From: Conyzicola nivalis
Lineage (GTDB): Bacteria > Actinomycetota > Actinomycetes > Actinomycetales > Microbacteriaceae
Length of the DNA: 64,000 nt
Direction: 5' to 3'
NCBI RefSeq assembly: GCF_014639655.1
Contig: NZ_BMGB01000001.1
Span: forward strand, 1,380,882-1,444,881
The translations under genes were made by a program, and so were the position numbers. The notes below the pieces were generated by a model. It saw only the letters and a list, made by a program, of their open reading frames with translations, did no database searches and was not told where the DNA came from. Positions within the stretch are counted from its first letter, which is position 1, and every line of letters starts with the position of its first letter. Positions 13,800-21,992 of the stretch are shown one piece after another.

Positions 13800-16334
13800 T
13801 TAAGCCGCCAGCTGCGCTTCGACAGGCTCAGCGACCGTGACCCTGAGGGCACCGTCGACCGCGTCGACCGTGAGCGCTCCGCCGTCGAGCAGCGCGTCGG
13901 TCACGAGCAGGTCGGCGATGCGGTCGTCGAGCTCGCGCTGGATCAGCCGACGCAACGGGCGGGCACCGTACTCGGGCTCGTAGCCGTGCTCCGCGATCCA
14001 GTCCACGGCGGCGTCGGTGACGGTCAGCCCGATCGAGCGGCCGTCGAGTCGCGCCTGCGTCGCCGTGAGCAACAGCCGCACGATCTCGCGCAGCTGCGCC
14101 TTGTCGAGCTTGCGGAACAACACGATCTCGTCGATGCGGTTGAGGAACTCGGGGCGCATCGCCTCGCGCAGCTTGCCCATCACGCGGTCGCGCAGGTCCT
14201 TCTCCGACGCGAATCCGTCGGCGGTGGTCGACCCCACGAAGCCCATGGCCCCGCTGCGGCTGGCCAGCACCTCGGCACCCACGTTCGACGTCATGATGAT
14301 GACGGCGTTGCGGAAGTCGACGGTGCGGCCCTGGCCGTCGGTGAGTCGCCCGTCATCCAGAACCTGCAACAGCAGGTTGAAGACGTCGGGGTGGGCCTTC
14401 TCGATCTCGTCGAACAGGACGACCGAGTAGGGGTTGCGGCGGATGCGCTCGGTGAGCTGTCCGGCCTCGTCGTAACCGACGTATCCGGGAGGGGCACCGA
14501 CCAGCCGCGAGACGGTGTGACGCTCGCCGAACTCGCTCATGTCGAAGCGCAGCATGGCCTTTTCGTCGCCGAACAGCGACTCGGCGAGGGCCTTCGCCAG
14601 CTCGGTCTTGCCGACACCGGTCGGACCGAGGAAGAGGAAGCTGCCGACGGGCCGGTTCTTGTCGCCCATGCCCGTGCGGTTGCGCCGGACGGACTTGGAG
14701 ACGACGGATACCGCGTCGTGCTGGCCGATCACGCGGGCGTGCAGCTCGGTCTCGAGCTTGGCAAGGCGCGAACGGTCGGCCTCGGTGAGGCGCGCCGCCG
14801 GGATACCCGTGGCACGCGAGATCACCGCCGCGATCTCGGCCTCGTCGACCACCGCGTCGGCCGGCGTCGACGACTTAGATCCGTCGAGCCTGGCCTGCAC
14901 CGCTTCGATGTCGTCGCGGAACTTCGACGCCTCCTCGTACTTCTCGGCGGCGACGGCCGAGTTCTTCGAGGCCTCGAGGACGGCGAGCTCCTCGAGCAGC
15001 GCCGAGACGTCGACCTTCGAACCGAGCTTGAGGCGCAAGCGCGCCCCAGCCTGGTCGATGAGGTCGATGGCCTTGTCGGGCAGGAAGCGGTCGGTCACGT
15101 ACCGGGCCGACAGCTCGACCGAGGCGCGGATGGCCGCATCCGTATATCTGACCGCGTGGTGGTCCTCGTATGCCTTGCGCAGCCCCGACAGGATGAGAAC
15201 GGCGTCTTCGATGCCGGGCTCCCCCACCTGGACCGGCTGGAACCGGCGCTCGAGCGCGGGGTCCTTCTCGATGGAGCGGTACTCCTTGAGGGTGGTCGCG
15301 CCCACGAGGTGCAGGTCGCCCTTGGCGAGACGCGGCTTCAGGATGTTGCCCGCGTCCATGCCGCCCTCGCCCGCGCCACCGGCGCCGACGACGGTGTGGA
15401 TCTCGTCGATGAAGATGATGAGGTCGCTCTTGTGGGCGCGGATCTCGTCCATGAGCTTGGTGAGGCGCTCCTCGAAATCGCCGCGGTACTTGGTACCGGC
15501 GAGCATGGCGGGCAGGTCGAGGCTGACGAGGCGCTTGCCCCGCAGTTGCTCGGGAACGCCGCCGTCGACGATTGCCTGGGCGAGTCCCTCGACGATCGCG
15601 GTCTTGCCGACGCCCGCCTCGCCGATGAGCACGGGGTTGTTCTTCGTGCGGCGGGACAGGATCTCGATGGTCTGCTCGATCTCGTCGGCGCGGCCGATCA
15701 CCGGGTCGAGCTCGCCGTTGCGGGCGCGCTCGGTCAGGTCGGAGCCGTAGGTGTCGAGGGTCGGCGTCTCCGAGGTCTGCTCGGTCGCCGTCTCCTCCGT
15801 CTGGGGAGCGGTGGTCACGGTCTCGCGCAGGTTGTTCTGCAGGGCCTCGGGCGTCACGCCGGCGGCGGTGAGCACCTGGCCGGCGGGCGAGTCCTGGTTG
15901 AGAACGAGCGCGAAGAAGAGGTGCTCGGGGTCGATGTAGGTGCTGCCGGCCGCGCGGGCCACCTGCAGCGCGTGGAAGATCGCGCGCTGGCCGGATTGCG
16001 TCAGCGACGGGGTTTCGTCGCCCGCGTATCCGGATGCCTCGGGCAGACGCTTCTCGACGGCGGCGACGACGGCGTCCGGGCTCGCGCCGACACCGCGGAT
16101 CGCGCCCGCGGCCGGCTCGTTCGCGGCAAGCACCCGCAGGATGTGCAGTGCGTCGAGCTCGTTGTGGCCGTGGTCGAGGGCGAACTGGCCGGCCTCGGCG
16201 AGCATCTCACGGCTGCTGCGGCTGAGCAGGCGGCCGATGTTGATGGCGCGCGGCGACTCGGCCGAGCGCTCGCCCTGTAGGTAGCGCGCGAGGAACTCGT
16301 CGAACGAGCTGCTGGCGTCTGGTGTGTTAGGCAA
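13800..16334 (-). CDS. Clp/Hsp100 AAA+ ATPase, ClpC-like with short middle domain
   Basis: The 844-aa protein has a Clp N domain (residues about 30-175), NBD1 with Walker A GEAGVGKT and Walker B IIFIDE, a short middle region with a UVR-like EKYEEASKFRDDIEAV, and NBD2 with GPTGVGKTELAKAL and VVLFDE. The short middle domain is ClpC-like rather than ClpB-like, and an MGF tripeptide after MTSNVGAEVLASRSG resembles the ClpP-docking loop. Yet the promoter has a perfect HAIR element, the HspR operator usual for clpB and dnaK. The last residues (AEPVEAQ) come from a dispersed repeat. It unfolds proteins under heat stress, perhaps feeding ClpP. Confidence 0.9.
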   Translation of the reverse strand: MPNTPDASSSFDEFLARYLQGERSAESPRAINIGRLLSRSSREMLAEAGQFALDHGHNELDALHILRVLAANEPAAGAIRGVGASPDAVVAAVEKRLPEASGYAGDETPSLTQSGQRAIFHALQVARAAGSTYIDPEHLFFALVLNQDSPAGQVLTAAGVTPEALQNNLRETVTTAPQTEETATEQTSETPTLDTYGSDLTERARNGELDPVIGRADEIEQTIEILSRRTKNNPVLIGEAGVGKTAIVEGLAQAIVDGGVPEQLRGKRLVSLDLPAMLAGTKYRGDFEERLTKLMDEIRAHKSDLIIFIDEIHTVVGAGGAGEGGMDAGNILKPRLAKGDLHLVGATTLKEYRSIEKDPALERRFQPVQVGEPGIEDAVLILSGLRKAYEDHHAVRYTDAAIRASVELSARYVTDRFLPDKAIDLIDQAGARLRLKLGSKVDVSALLEELAVLEASKNSAVAAEKYEEASKFRDDIEAVQARLDGSKSSTPADAVVDEAEIAAVISRATGIPAARLTEADRSRLAKLETELHARVIGQHDAVSVVSKSVRRNRTGMGDKNRPVGSFLFLGPTGVGKTELAKALAESLFGDEKAMLRFDMSEFGERHTVSRLVGAPPGYVGYDEAGQLTERIRRNPYSVVLFDEIEKAHPDVFNLLLQVLDDGRLTDGQGRTVDFRNAVIIMTSNVGAEVLASRSGAMGFVGSTTADGFASEKDLRDRVMGKLREAMRPEFLNRIDEIVLFRKLDKAQLREIVRLLLTATQARLDGRSIGLTVTDAAVDWIAEHGYEPEYGARPLRRLIQRELDDRIADLLVTDALLDGGALTVDAVDGALRVTVAEPVEAQLAA
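13814..13837. repeat. Dispersed repeat arm inside the Clp 3' end (copy 5)
   Basis: The CGCTTCGACAGGCTCAGCGACC variant is read in frame as VAEPVEA near the C-terminus of the Clp ATPase. The same arm is seen at 35899. Confidence 0.65.
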
Positions 16335-16354
16335 TTATGACCTCCGTGGTGAAA

Positions 16355-16375
16355 CTTGAGTGCCTTCGACTCAAG
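16355..16375. promoter_or_regulatory. HAIR element (HspR operator) upstream of Clp ATPase
   Basis: CTTGAGT (16355-16361), seven bases, ACTCAAG (16369-16375). This matches the actinobacterial HspR-associated inverted repeat exactly. It is 20 bases upstream of the Clp start codon, where HspR with DnaK would repress the gene until heat shock. Confidence 0.9.
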
Positions 16376-16607
16376 TTAACGCTCGGCCGGCGATTTCATT
16401 CCCGCATTGTGCCGTCGCATGAATTTTCAGACCTGTCGCGCGGTTGATGGGATCAAGCTCAGTAGTGCCGAGCCTGGTCCCATCTCGCGAGTCAAGAGCT
16501 TCTCGATGTACGGGGCTTCGCACAGCAAGCCGAGCAAGCACCGCCCGCACTCGCGTCCCCCTCGAAGTAACTTGCAGTTAGCGCACCCCCGCGGGCAATC
16601 TCACCGG

Positions 16608-16682
16608 GCGGGTCGCGAGCTACTCTCGCGACCCGCGGTTGCAGCGAGACGGGGTGACCGAAAACACCACTTCCGGTCACCC
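16608..16682 (-). terminator. Two hairpins in the Clp/enoyl-CoA hydratase gap
   Basis: The stretch 16381-16688 holds no gene I can support. It contains a 12-bp hairpin (16608-16619 with 16625-16636, GCGGGTCGCGAG arms) and a 9-bp hairpin (16652-16660 with 16674-16682, GGGTGACCG arms). Both lie just downstream of the minus-strand enoyl-CoA hydratase stop, so they probably end its transcript. Neither has a strong T-run. Confidence 0.5.
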
Positions 16683-16688
16683 GACCGT

Positions 16689-17549
16689 TTACTCGGCGGC
16701 GGGCCAGGGAATGCTGCGGAGAGTTCCTTCGAGGTCGATCTCGCCGATGGGCTGCTGTCCGCCGTGGTCCATGAGGACGCGGACGCGGGCAACAACCGAA
16801 GGCGGCGAGGGGTAGACCTTGCCGTGGGCCTTGGCCTCTTCACGAAGGTCGGGAACGGGGCCGCTGGCTTCCGCGGCGTCGAAGGCCTCCTTGGCTGCCG
16901 TGGCGACACCCGTAGGTAGGGCGGCGATGCGACGCGCGATAGTGGATACCCACGCGTCGAGGTACTGGGGTGCGATTTCTCGGTTGATCCATCCGTATCG
17001 TTCGGCGGTGGCGCTGTCATACAGCTCACCGCTGAGGGCGATTTCCAGACCGCGGGCTCGGCCCACCAGACGGTTGAGGTACTGCGTGCCGCCGCCGCCG
17101 GGGAAAATACCCATGAGCGATTCCGGCTGAGACAGCCACGTCTCACCGGCAGCAGCGAAACGCATGTCTGCCGTCATCGCCAGCTCCGCGCCGCCAGCGC
17201 GGAGACGCCCTCGAAGCTTCGCAATAGTCACCTGGGGCAGGGTGCGCAGGCGCTCATGCAGCTGCTGCAACGGGTTCAGACCCGGGTCGCCATCAGGGTC
17301 CGCGAGGGCCATCAGCCCGCTGGGGTCGAACATCCACCCGTTGTCCGCGTGGGCAGCGAAGAAGTCCGGATTGGCGCTCTGGTAGACGATCACTTGCACT
17401 GATGAGTCGGTAGCCACGGTCCGTGCGAACCGCGTGAGGTCGCGGACCAATTTGGCATCCTCGACATTTACCGGCGGGTTATCCAAGGTCACGGTCGCGA
17501 CCCCAGCATCCACGGCTACCCGGATCGCTTCAAAATTTTCGTACGTCAT
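16689..17549 (-). CDS. Enoyl-CoA hydratase/isomerase family protein
   Basis: The 286-aa crotonase-fold protein has VATVTLDNPPVNV near the start, an oxyanion-hole region KLRGRLRAGGAELAMTADM and ESLMGIFPGGGGTQYLNRLV, the second catalytic region. The first catalytic Glu of hydratases falls near GGAE, the second position is GGGG, so it may be a hydratase or a related hydrolase/isomerase. It is divergent from a TetR gene with a shared operator and is probably an inducible catabolic enzyme. Composition is slightly less GC-rich than the core genes. Confidence 0.85.
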   Translation of the reverse strand: MTYENFEAIRVAVDAGVATVTLDNPPVNVEDAKLVRDLTRFARTVATDSSVQVIVYQSANPDFFAAHADNGWMFDPSGLMALADPDGDPGLNPLQQLHERLRTLPQVTIAKLRGRLRAGGAELAMTADMRFAAAGETWLSQPESLMGIFPGGGGTQYLNRLVGRARGLEIALSGELYDSATAERYGWINREIAPQYLDAWVSTIARRIAALPTGVATAAKEAFDAAEASGPVPDLREEAKAHGKVYPSPPSVVARVRVLMDHGGQQPIGEIDLEGTLRSIPWPAAE

Positions 17550-17560
17550 CGATTTCCTTT

Positions 17561-17598
17561 TGTAGTAGGGACTACAGAACCTAACACGGTTCTGTAGT
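17561..17598. promoter_or_regulatory. TetR operator between enoyl-CoA hydratase and its regulator
   Basis: Two overlapping palindromes: TGTAGT-AGGG-ACTACA (17561-17576), and ACTACAGAACC (17571-17581) with GGTTCTGTAGT (17588-17598) across a 6-base spacer. ACTACA/TGTAGT is the shared half-site, so two repressor dimers may bind side by side. Confidence 0.75.
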
Positions 17599-17616
17599 GA
17601 CTGCTAAAGTAAGTTC

Positions 17617-18171
17617 ATGACTGGCAGACCTCGACTCTTCGATCGTGACGTCGCGCTCGACAGCGCTATGCGCGAATTCTGGGCTGAGGGATTCGATGGC
17701 GTGACGACGGCGAAGCTCGCGCAGAAGCTCGGCATCAACCAACCGAGCCTTTACGGAGCGTTCGGCAGCAAGACCGACCTCTTCGATGAAGCTGCCCAGC
17801 TCTACATCAGGGGCCTCGACGATGCCCTGCGGGCTGACCTTGCGCACTCATCTATCCGGGAAGTCGCTAAGGCGCTGTTCCGGTCGGCTGTCATTGGCTT
17901 CACGCGCGATGACGCTCCCCACGGATGCCTGGTAATGCGCGAACCGAGACTCGCCACACGCCGCGAACAGACCCGCGAGGCTATTCGACACCGTTTCGAG
18001 GCGGGCATTGTCGCCGGCGAATTCGGGAGCACCGCAGACGCCGAAGACATGGCCGAGTACGTGAACAGCGTTCTGGCAGGTCTCGCAGCGCGTGCTCTCG
18101 AAGGAGCCACCCGGAGCGAGCTTGAATCCGTCGCGAGAATCGCCCTGAGCCCGGTCCCGCTTGATCACTAG
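17617..18171 (+). CDS. TetR/AcrR-family repressor
   Basis: The 184-aa protein has the HTH segment GVTTAKLAQKLGINQPSLYG followed by AFGSKTDLFDEA, the usual TetR end of helix 3 and turn. The C-terminal domain keeps HGCLVMRE, the region that lines the ligand pocket in many AcrR-type regulators, and VLAGLAARALEGATR. It is divergent from the enoyl-CoA hydratase and likely controls both genes through the ACTACA palindromes between them. Confidence 0.9.
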   Translation: MTGRPRLFDRDVALDSAMREFWAEGFDGVTTAKLAQKLGINQPSLYGAFGSKTDLFDEAAQLYIRGLDDALRADLAHSSIREVAKALFRSAVIGFTRDDAPHGCLVMREPRLATRREQTREAIRHRFEAGIVAGEFGSTADAEDMAEYVNSVLAGLAARALEGATRSELESVARIALSPVPLDH

Positions 18172-18361
18172 AAGCATTTAGCTTCGAGTTTCTTCAGCTC
18201 CGACGGCATGGCTGCGTCCGCTTTGCAGATCATAACGACTAGCGATCGATTAGCGCGTCCCGTGACTGCACTGCATCAGGCCGCGACGATGTCTGGCTCG
18301 CGCCCGCTGAAGGACCGGCTAACGGACATCAACTATCGATCCGCGGAACTAGGGTCGGGGT

Positions 18362-19069
18362 ATGACTCGCACCGACAGGCTCTATGCACTCGTGGAGGAA
18401 CTGCGGGCCGTGGCACCACGACCGAGAAGCGCCCGGTGGCTTGCCGACCGGTTCGGCGTGAGTTCGCGAACCATCGAGCGGGACTTGTCGGCGCTGCAGC
18501 AGAGCGGAGTGCCGATCTGGGCAGAACCCGGTCGTACAGGCGGATACTGCCTTGACACTGCGCACACCCTCTCACCGCTCGGGTTCACGGTCGACGAAGC
18601 TCTCGCCATGATGGTTGCCCTGGGCTCCTTGGCTACGAGCCCCTTCCGTGATTCGGCGACGTCGGCGCTGCGCAAGATCATCGCCGTCACAGACGATCGC
18701 AGTTTGAGGGAGACGGCCGACCTGGCTTCGCGCATCCACCTGCTCGGCGACGAAAAGCCGACCGGAGCGCCCCGTGGTCTAGCGGCAGCCTTGCGAACCG
18801 GACAGGTTCTTCGGATCTCGTACACCGACCGGGACGGCGGTGCGACCGAGCGGGACGTCGAACCGATGGGGTTCGTCGGTAAGGGTGACAGCTGGTACCT
18901 GATCGCGTGGTGTCGGCTTCGCGATGATCTTCGCGCGTTCCGGGGCGACCGGATCCTCCAGGCAGAGCCTCTGATCGAGCGGGCACCGCGTCGAACGCTC
19001 CGGGCGGAGGACCTCGGCATCGTCGAGGGGCGGCTGCGGGCAGTCGGGCTGGGCCAGAATTCGCCCTAA
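18362..19069 (+). CDS. YafY-like WYL-domain transcriptional regulator
   Basis: The 235-aa protein has an HTH_11-type N-terminus (ARWLADRFGVSSRTIERDLS) and a WYL domain: LRISYTDRDG, EPMGFVGKGDSWYLIAWC and RAFRGDRI. WYL domains bind small ligands or nucleic acid and switch the HTH. A VOC-family protein gene follows on the same strand after 75 bases, so the two may form a unit, as is common for WYL regulators with glyoxalase-like genes. Confidence 0.9.
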   Translation: MTRTDRLYALVEELRAVAPRPRSARWLADRFGVSSRTIERDLSALQQSGVPIWAEPGRTGGYCLDTAHTLSPLGFTVDEALAMMVALGSLATSPFRDSATSALRKIIAVTDDRSLRETADLASRIHLLGDEKPTGAPRGLAAALRTGQVLRISYTDRDGGATERDVEPMGFVGKGDSWYLIAWCRLRDDLRAFRGDRILQAEPLIERAPRRTLRAEDLGIVEGRLRAVGLGQNSP

Positions 19070-19144
19070 ACACCGACACGACGTTGTCGCTCGGGCCACC
19101 CAAACTGATGACGCCGGGCTGGATGGCTCGGCTGGAAGGAAGAC

Positions 19145-19519
19145 ATGGAACTCGCATCAATCCGCATCATTACGCAGGACGTCGACCGGCTCACCCGCTT
19201 CTACGAGGCGGTGACGGGAATCACGGCCACGCGGCCCGCTCCGGTGTTCGCAGAATTGCGAACAGACTCGGGCACCCTGGCGATAGCGAGCACGGCGACG
19301 GTCGCCATGCTCGGCAACAGCGCGCCACAACCGGCCAGCAACAACTCGATCATCATCGAATTCCTTGTCACCGACGTCGACGCCGAATTCGCACGCCTCC
19401 ACGACGTGCTTGACGACGTCGCGCTTCGGCCAACAACCATGCCGTGGGGCAACAGGTCTACCCTCTTCCGCGATCCTGACGGCAACCTCGTCAATCTCTT
19501 CTCACGCCCAGCCCCGTGA
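19145..19519 (+). CDS. VOC-family (glyoxalase-like) protein
   Basis: A 124-aa single-module VOC protein. It begins with ELASIRIITQDVDRLTRFYE, the classic first beta-alpha-beta of the fold, and ends with PWGNRSTLFRDPDGNLVNLF, where the final metal-site strand lies. The start ATG 19145 follows AAGGAAG. Such proteins act as dioxygenases, isomerases or as drug-binding resistance proteins; which applies cannot be read here. It is probably controlled by the WYL regulator just upstream. Confidence 0.85.
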   Translation: MELASIRIITQDVDRLTRFYEAVTGITATRPAPVFAELRTDSGTLAIASTATVAMLGNSAPQPASNNSIIIEFLVTDVDAEFARLHDVLDDVALRPTTMPWGNRSTLFRDPDGNLVNLFSRPAP

Positions 19520-19724
19520 TCGGACGGCGGCCTTCAGGTGCCCGTTGAGGGATCCTGAAACGGACACCCGAAGCCGGCCCCTCGGCCTCCGGTGAGGCGG
19601 CTGCGCGATAAGAGACCGCCACTTCAGAGAACATCCGGTATCACCTACCCGCCTGTTCGCCTGTCCCAAGCACGTAGCTTCTCCGCAACCCAAGGCCCCT
19701 CTCGAGATCTCCTGGGAAACGAGG

Positions 19725-19964
19725 CTATTTAACGGGGGTCGAGCGGCGGTCGGTGGTGAGGAGCCTCACCGCGCCGATAATGGCGACGAGGGCCAGCACC
19801 ACCGAAAGCGTCGAGGTGATCGCGAGGAAGAGCGCTGCGAATCCGTCGGCCGATTCGAAGACCCGCTGACCGACCAGACCCAAGGCTGCGAGGGCGCCGG
19901 CGATCAGGGCTAAGAGAGCAATTCGAGTCCACGTGGCTCGGGCGGTGGGAGGCCGGGAAGTCAT
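19725..19964 (-). CDS. Small two-helix membrane protein
   Basis: A 79-aa protein with two clear transmembrane helices (about residues 13-33 and 41-65) and a basic C-terminus (TTDRRSTPVK). Coding-type GC bias and an isolated position with an 80 to 200-base gap on each side suggest a real monocistronic gene. Function unknown. Confidence 0.55.
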   Translation of the reverse strand: MTSRPPTARATWTRIALLALIAGALAALGLVGQRVFESADGFAALFLAITSTLSVVLALVAIIGAVRLLTTDRRSTPVK

Positions 19965-20114
19965 GGCGGGAGCCTAGCGCGCTATCGCCCACCCGACCTA
20001 TCGCCACACGCACACATTCGTGTCGAGCGCCACTACCGGGTAAACCATTGCCCGTCGGTGTGCCGAGGGTGCTTAGTGGATGTGCACCGTCTCCACGTAC
20101 AAAGGGGTAACACC

Positions 20115-20915
20115 ATGACCAACGCAAACGATCCCATCGAAAACGACCGCCGACGGGAGGCCGCCGCGGCCGACGCCTCGGCCGGACACCGGGCAGATCG
20201 CCCCGTCGACGCTGAGCCCGCCCGCACGGTCGACGCGGACGGCACCCCGGTCGCCGAACGTCCCGTCGTTTACGAACAGCCCGTGACATCCACCGGCAGC
20301 GTCCCGTCCGAGCGCCGACCCGCCACCGAACCGAGCGCCGACGGCCGCACCGTGCGCCAGAACGTCGTAGCCCGCGAGAAGGAAGAATTCGGCGGGTTCA
20401 AGTTCGGCTCGGCGTTCTTCGGCTGGCTGACCGCCACCGGTACCGTCGTGATCCTGACCGCCCTGGTCGCCGGGGCCGGAGCCGCCCTTGGCCTCGGCAC
20501 GGAGACCACGAGTGACGACGTGACCGACGTCGCGCAGGCCGACGCCGAGACCATCGGCATTATCGGAGCGATCGCGGTCCTCGTGATCCTGCTGATCGCC
20601 TACTACTGCGGCGGGTACGTCGCGGGCCGCATGGCGCGGTTCAGCGGCGCGAAGCAGGGCGTCGCGGTATGGATCTGGGCGATCGTGATTGCCATCGTGC
20701 TGGCCATCGTCGGAGCGATCGCGGGTAGCCAGTACAACGTGTTGTCGAGCCTCGACACCTTCCCTCGCATCCCGATCGGCGAGGGCGAACTCACCACAGC
20801 GGGCATCATCACCGCCGTGCTGGCGCTCGTCGTGAGCCTCGCGGGAGCCGTTCTCGGCGGACTCGCCGGCATGCGCTACCACCGCAAGGTCGACCGCGCG
20901 GGACTCGGTAAGTAA
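20115..20915 (+). CDS. TM-helix membrane protein with long acidic cytoplasmic N-terminus
   Basis: The 266-aa protein starts at ATG 20115 behind AAAGGGG; upstream codons are rejected. The first 100 residues are charged and disordered-looking, ending in VVAREKEEFGGFKFGSAFFG, then four hydrophobic helices follow (roughly 105-130, 150-172, 185-207, 235-260) with a YYCGGYVAGRMARFSG loop. The architecture is frequent in Microbacteriaceae genomes, but I know of no function. A strong hairpin terminator follows. Confidence 0.7.
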   Translation: MTNANDPIENDRRREAAAADASAGHRADRPVDAEPARTVDADGTPVAERPVVYEQPVTSTGSVPSERRPATEPSADGRTVRQNVVAREKEEFGGFKFGSAFFGWLTATGTVVILTALVAGAGAALGLGTETTSDDVTDVAQADAETIGIIGAIAVLVILLIAYYCGGYVAGRMARFSGAKQGVAVWIWAIVIAIVLAIVGAIAGSQYNVLSSLDTFPRIPIGEGELTTAGIITAVLALVVSLAGAVLGGLAGMRYHRKVDRAGLGK

Positions 20916-20939
20916 CGCTCCGCCATCACCACCCAAGAA

Positions 20940-20970
20940 AAGCCGCCCGCGTCTGACGCGGGCGGCTTCT
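20940..20970 (+). terminator. Intrinsic-type terminator
   Basis: An 11-bp stem (GCCGCCCGCGT / ACGCGGGCGGC, 20942-20952 and 20956-20966) with a 3-base loop, flanked by AAAA and TTCT, follows the membrane protein gene. Confidence 0.8.
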
Positions 20971-21043
20971 CCGTGCGTGTTGTGGTTGGTCGGCGCTCGA
21001 CGATCCCGTAACCTGAGGTTTCCACACGGTGAAGGGGCGGTAG

Positions 21044-21544
21044 ATGACGGACAGCGGCGCGACCCCGTCGGTGCCGCGACCACTCATCTCGAGGTTCGCG
21101 CTGGCGGTCGTCGGGGCTTCGTTCGTCGGCGGCGCCGCCGTCCGTTGGACGATCGCGCTCGTCGCCATCGCACAGGCGCGGCACGAAGTCTCCGGCCTGC
21201 AGACGATCCTCCTCGGTGCGACGCTCGGGCTCGTGATCGGGTACATGGTCGCGGTCATCGTCGTCGGTGTCGCCCTGCACAACCGGGAACGCGGCGGGCG
21301 CTTCACGGTGATCTTCGCGAGTGTGCTGCTGGCCGTGCACCTGTACTCCGGCATGAGCCGGGGCGTCGGCATTCTCGCCATTCCGTCGGTCGAGTCGTCG
21401 CTCGACTTCTCCTGGCTGTACCTCGTGCCGCCGCTGTTCACCGTGCCGGCCGCGGTCCTACGGCTGATCAGGTGGCGATGGACTATCGGGGTGGCGGCGG
21501 CGGGCGTCGCGCTCGCCGCGGTGCTCGGTGCGGTGGCCGGGTAA
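21044..21544 (+). CDS. Four-helix membrane protein
   Basis: The 166-aa protein starts at ATG 21044. It has four predicted helices (roughly residues 16-40, 52-78, 85-100 and 120-165, the last probably two short helices), interrupted by a short Arg-rich loop NRERGGRF. No known domain is recognised. It lies between a terminator and two very short ORFs. Confidence 0.65.
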   Translation: MTDSGATPSVPRPLISRFALAVVGASFVGGAAVRWTIALVAIAQARHEVSGLQTILLGATLGLVIGYMVAVIVVGVALHNRERGGRFTVIFASVLLAVHLYSGMSRGVGILAIPSVESSLDFSWLYLVPPLFTVPAAVLRLIRWRWTIGVAAAGVALAAVLGAVAG

Positions 21545-21641
21545 CAGTGTCGTCCGGAGGCGTGTCGGCGCAGCATCCGCATCTCTTGCCGACGGAGCCG
21601 GTCTCTAGCGCCCGGTGGGCATCCCGACTTACACTCTCGAC

Positions 21642-21731
21642 ATGTGGCTACTACTCGTGGACGTCGTGGTGAACGTGCTCGGCTTCGTGTTCGACACGAA
21701 GCGCTACCGCACGAGGCGTCGAGTCTCATAA
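21642..21731 (+). CDS. Possible 29-aa membrane miniprotein
   Basis: An ATG-initiated ORF of 29 codons. A hydrophobic stretch (MWLLLVDVVVNVLGFVF) is followed by a basic end (TKRYRTRRRVS), the usual look of single-pass miniproteins. No clear ribosome site is seen. Coding status is uncertain. Confidence 0.3.
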   Translation: MWLLLVDVVVNVLGFVFDTKRYRTRRRVS

Positions 21732-21802
21732 TCCGCCCCGAGCGCTTGATCGCTGCGGGGGCGCCGCGTAGACATGAACCACACGAAAGTTAGGTGCTCC
21801 AC

Positions 21803-21940
21803 ATGAACGACAAGAAAAAGCCAGACGGACTCGGCGACGACCAGACCATCCCGAACTCCGACGACGGAATCGCGGTGACCCTCGGGGCCGACAGCAACTT
21901 CAACCCCGAAGAAGACGAAGAGTCAGAGTCGACCAAGTAG
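21803..21940 (+). CDS. Small acidic protein
   Basis: A 45-aa ORF at ATG 21803. It opens with basic residues (NDKKKP) and ends in an acidic tail (NPEEDEESESTK). No hydrophobic segment is present. Only a weak ribosome site precedes it, but it ends 6 bases before a perfect 16-bp palindromic terminator, as expected for a real transcript end. No function can be assigned. Confidence 0.5.
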   Translation: MNDKKKPDGLGDDQTIPNSDDGIAVTLGADSNFNPEEDEESESTK

Positions 21941-21946
21941 AACGAC

Positions 21947-21978
21947 AAACTGCCCGCCTCGATCGAGGCGGGCAGTTT
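21947..21978. terminator. Bidirectional terminator palindrome
   Basis: AAACTGCCCGCCTCGA (21947-21962) and its exact reverse complement (21963-21978) abut without a loop. With A- and T-rich ends on both sides it can stop the small acidic gene on + and the AKR gene on -. Confidence 0.85.
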
Positions 21979-21992
21979 CGTTTAACCGGGGG

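Noticed and set aside
13986-16280. A 764-codon plus-strand frame opposite the Clp gene
   Set aside because: It is the shadow of the Clp ATPase coding strand; composition is biased and no domain is seen.
16381-16600. A possible gene remnant in the Clp/enoyl-CoA hydratase gap
   Set aside because: No frame has a start with a ribosome site or recognisable homology; only hairpins could be supported.
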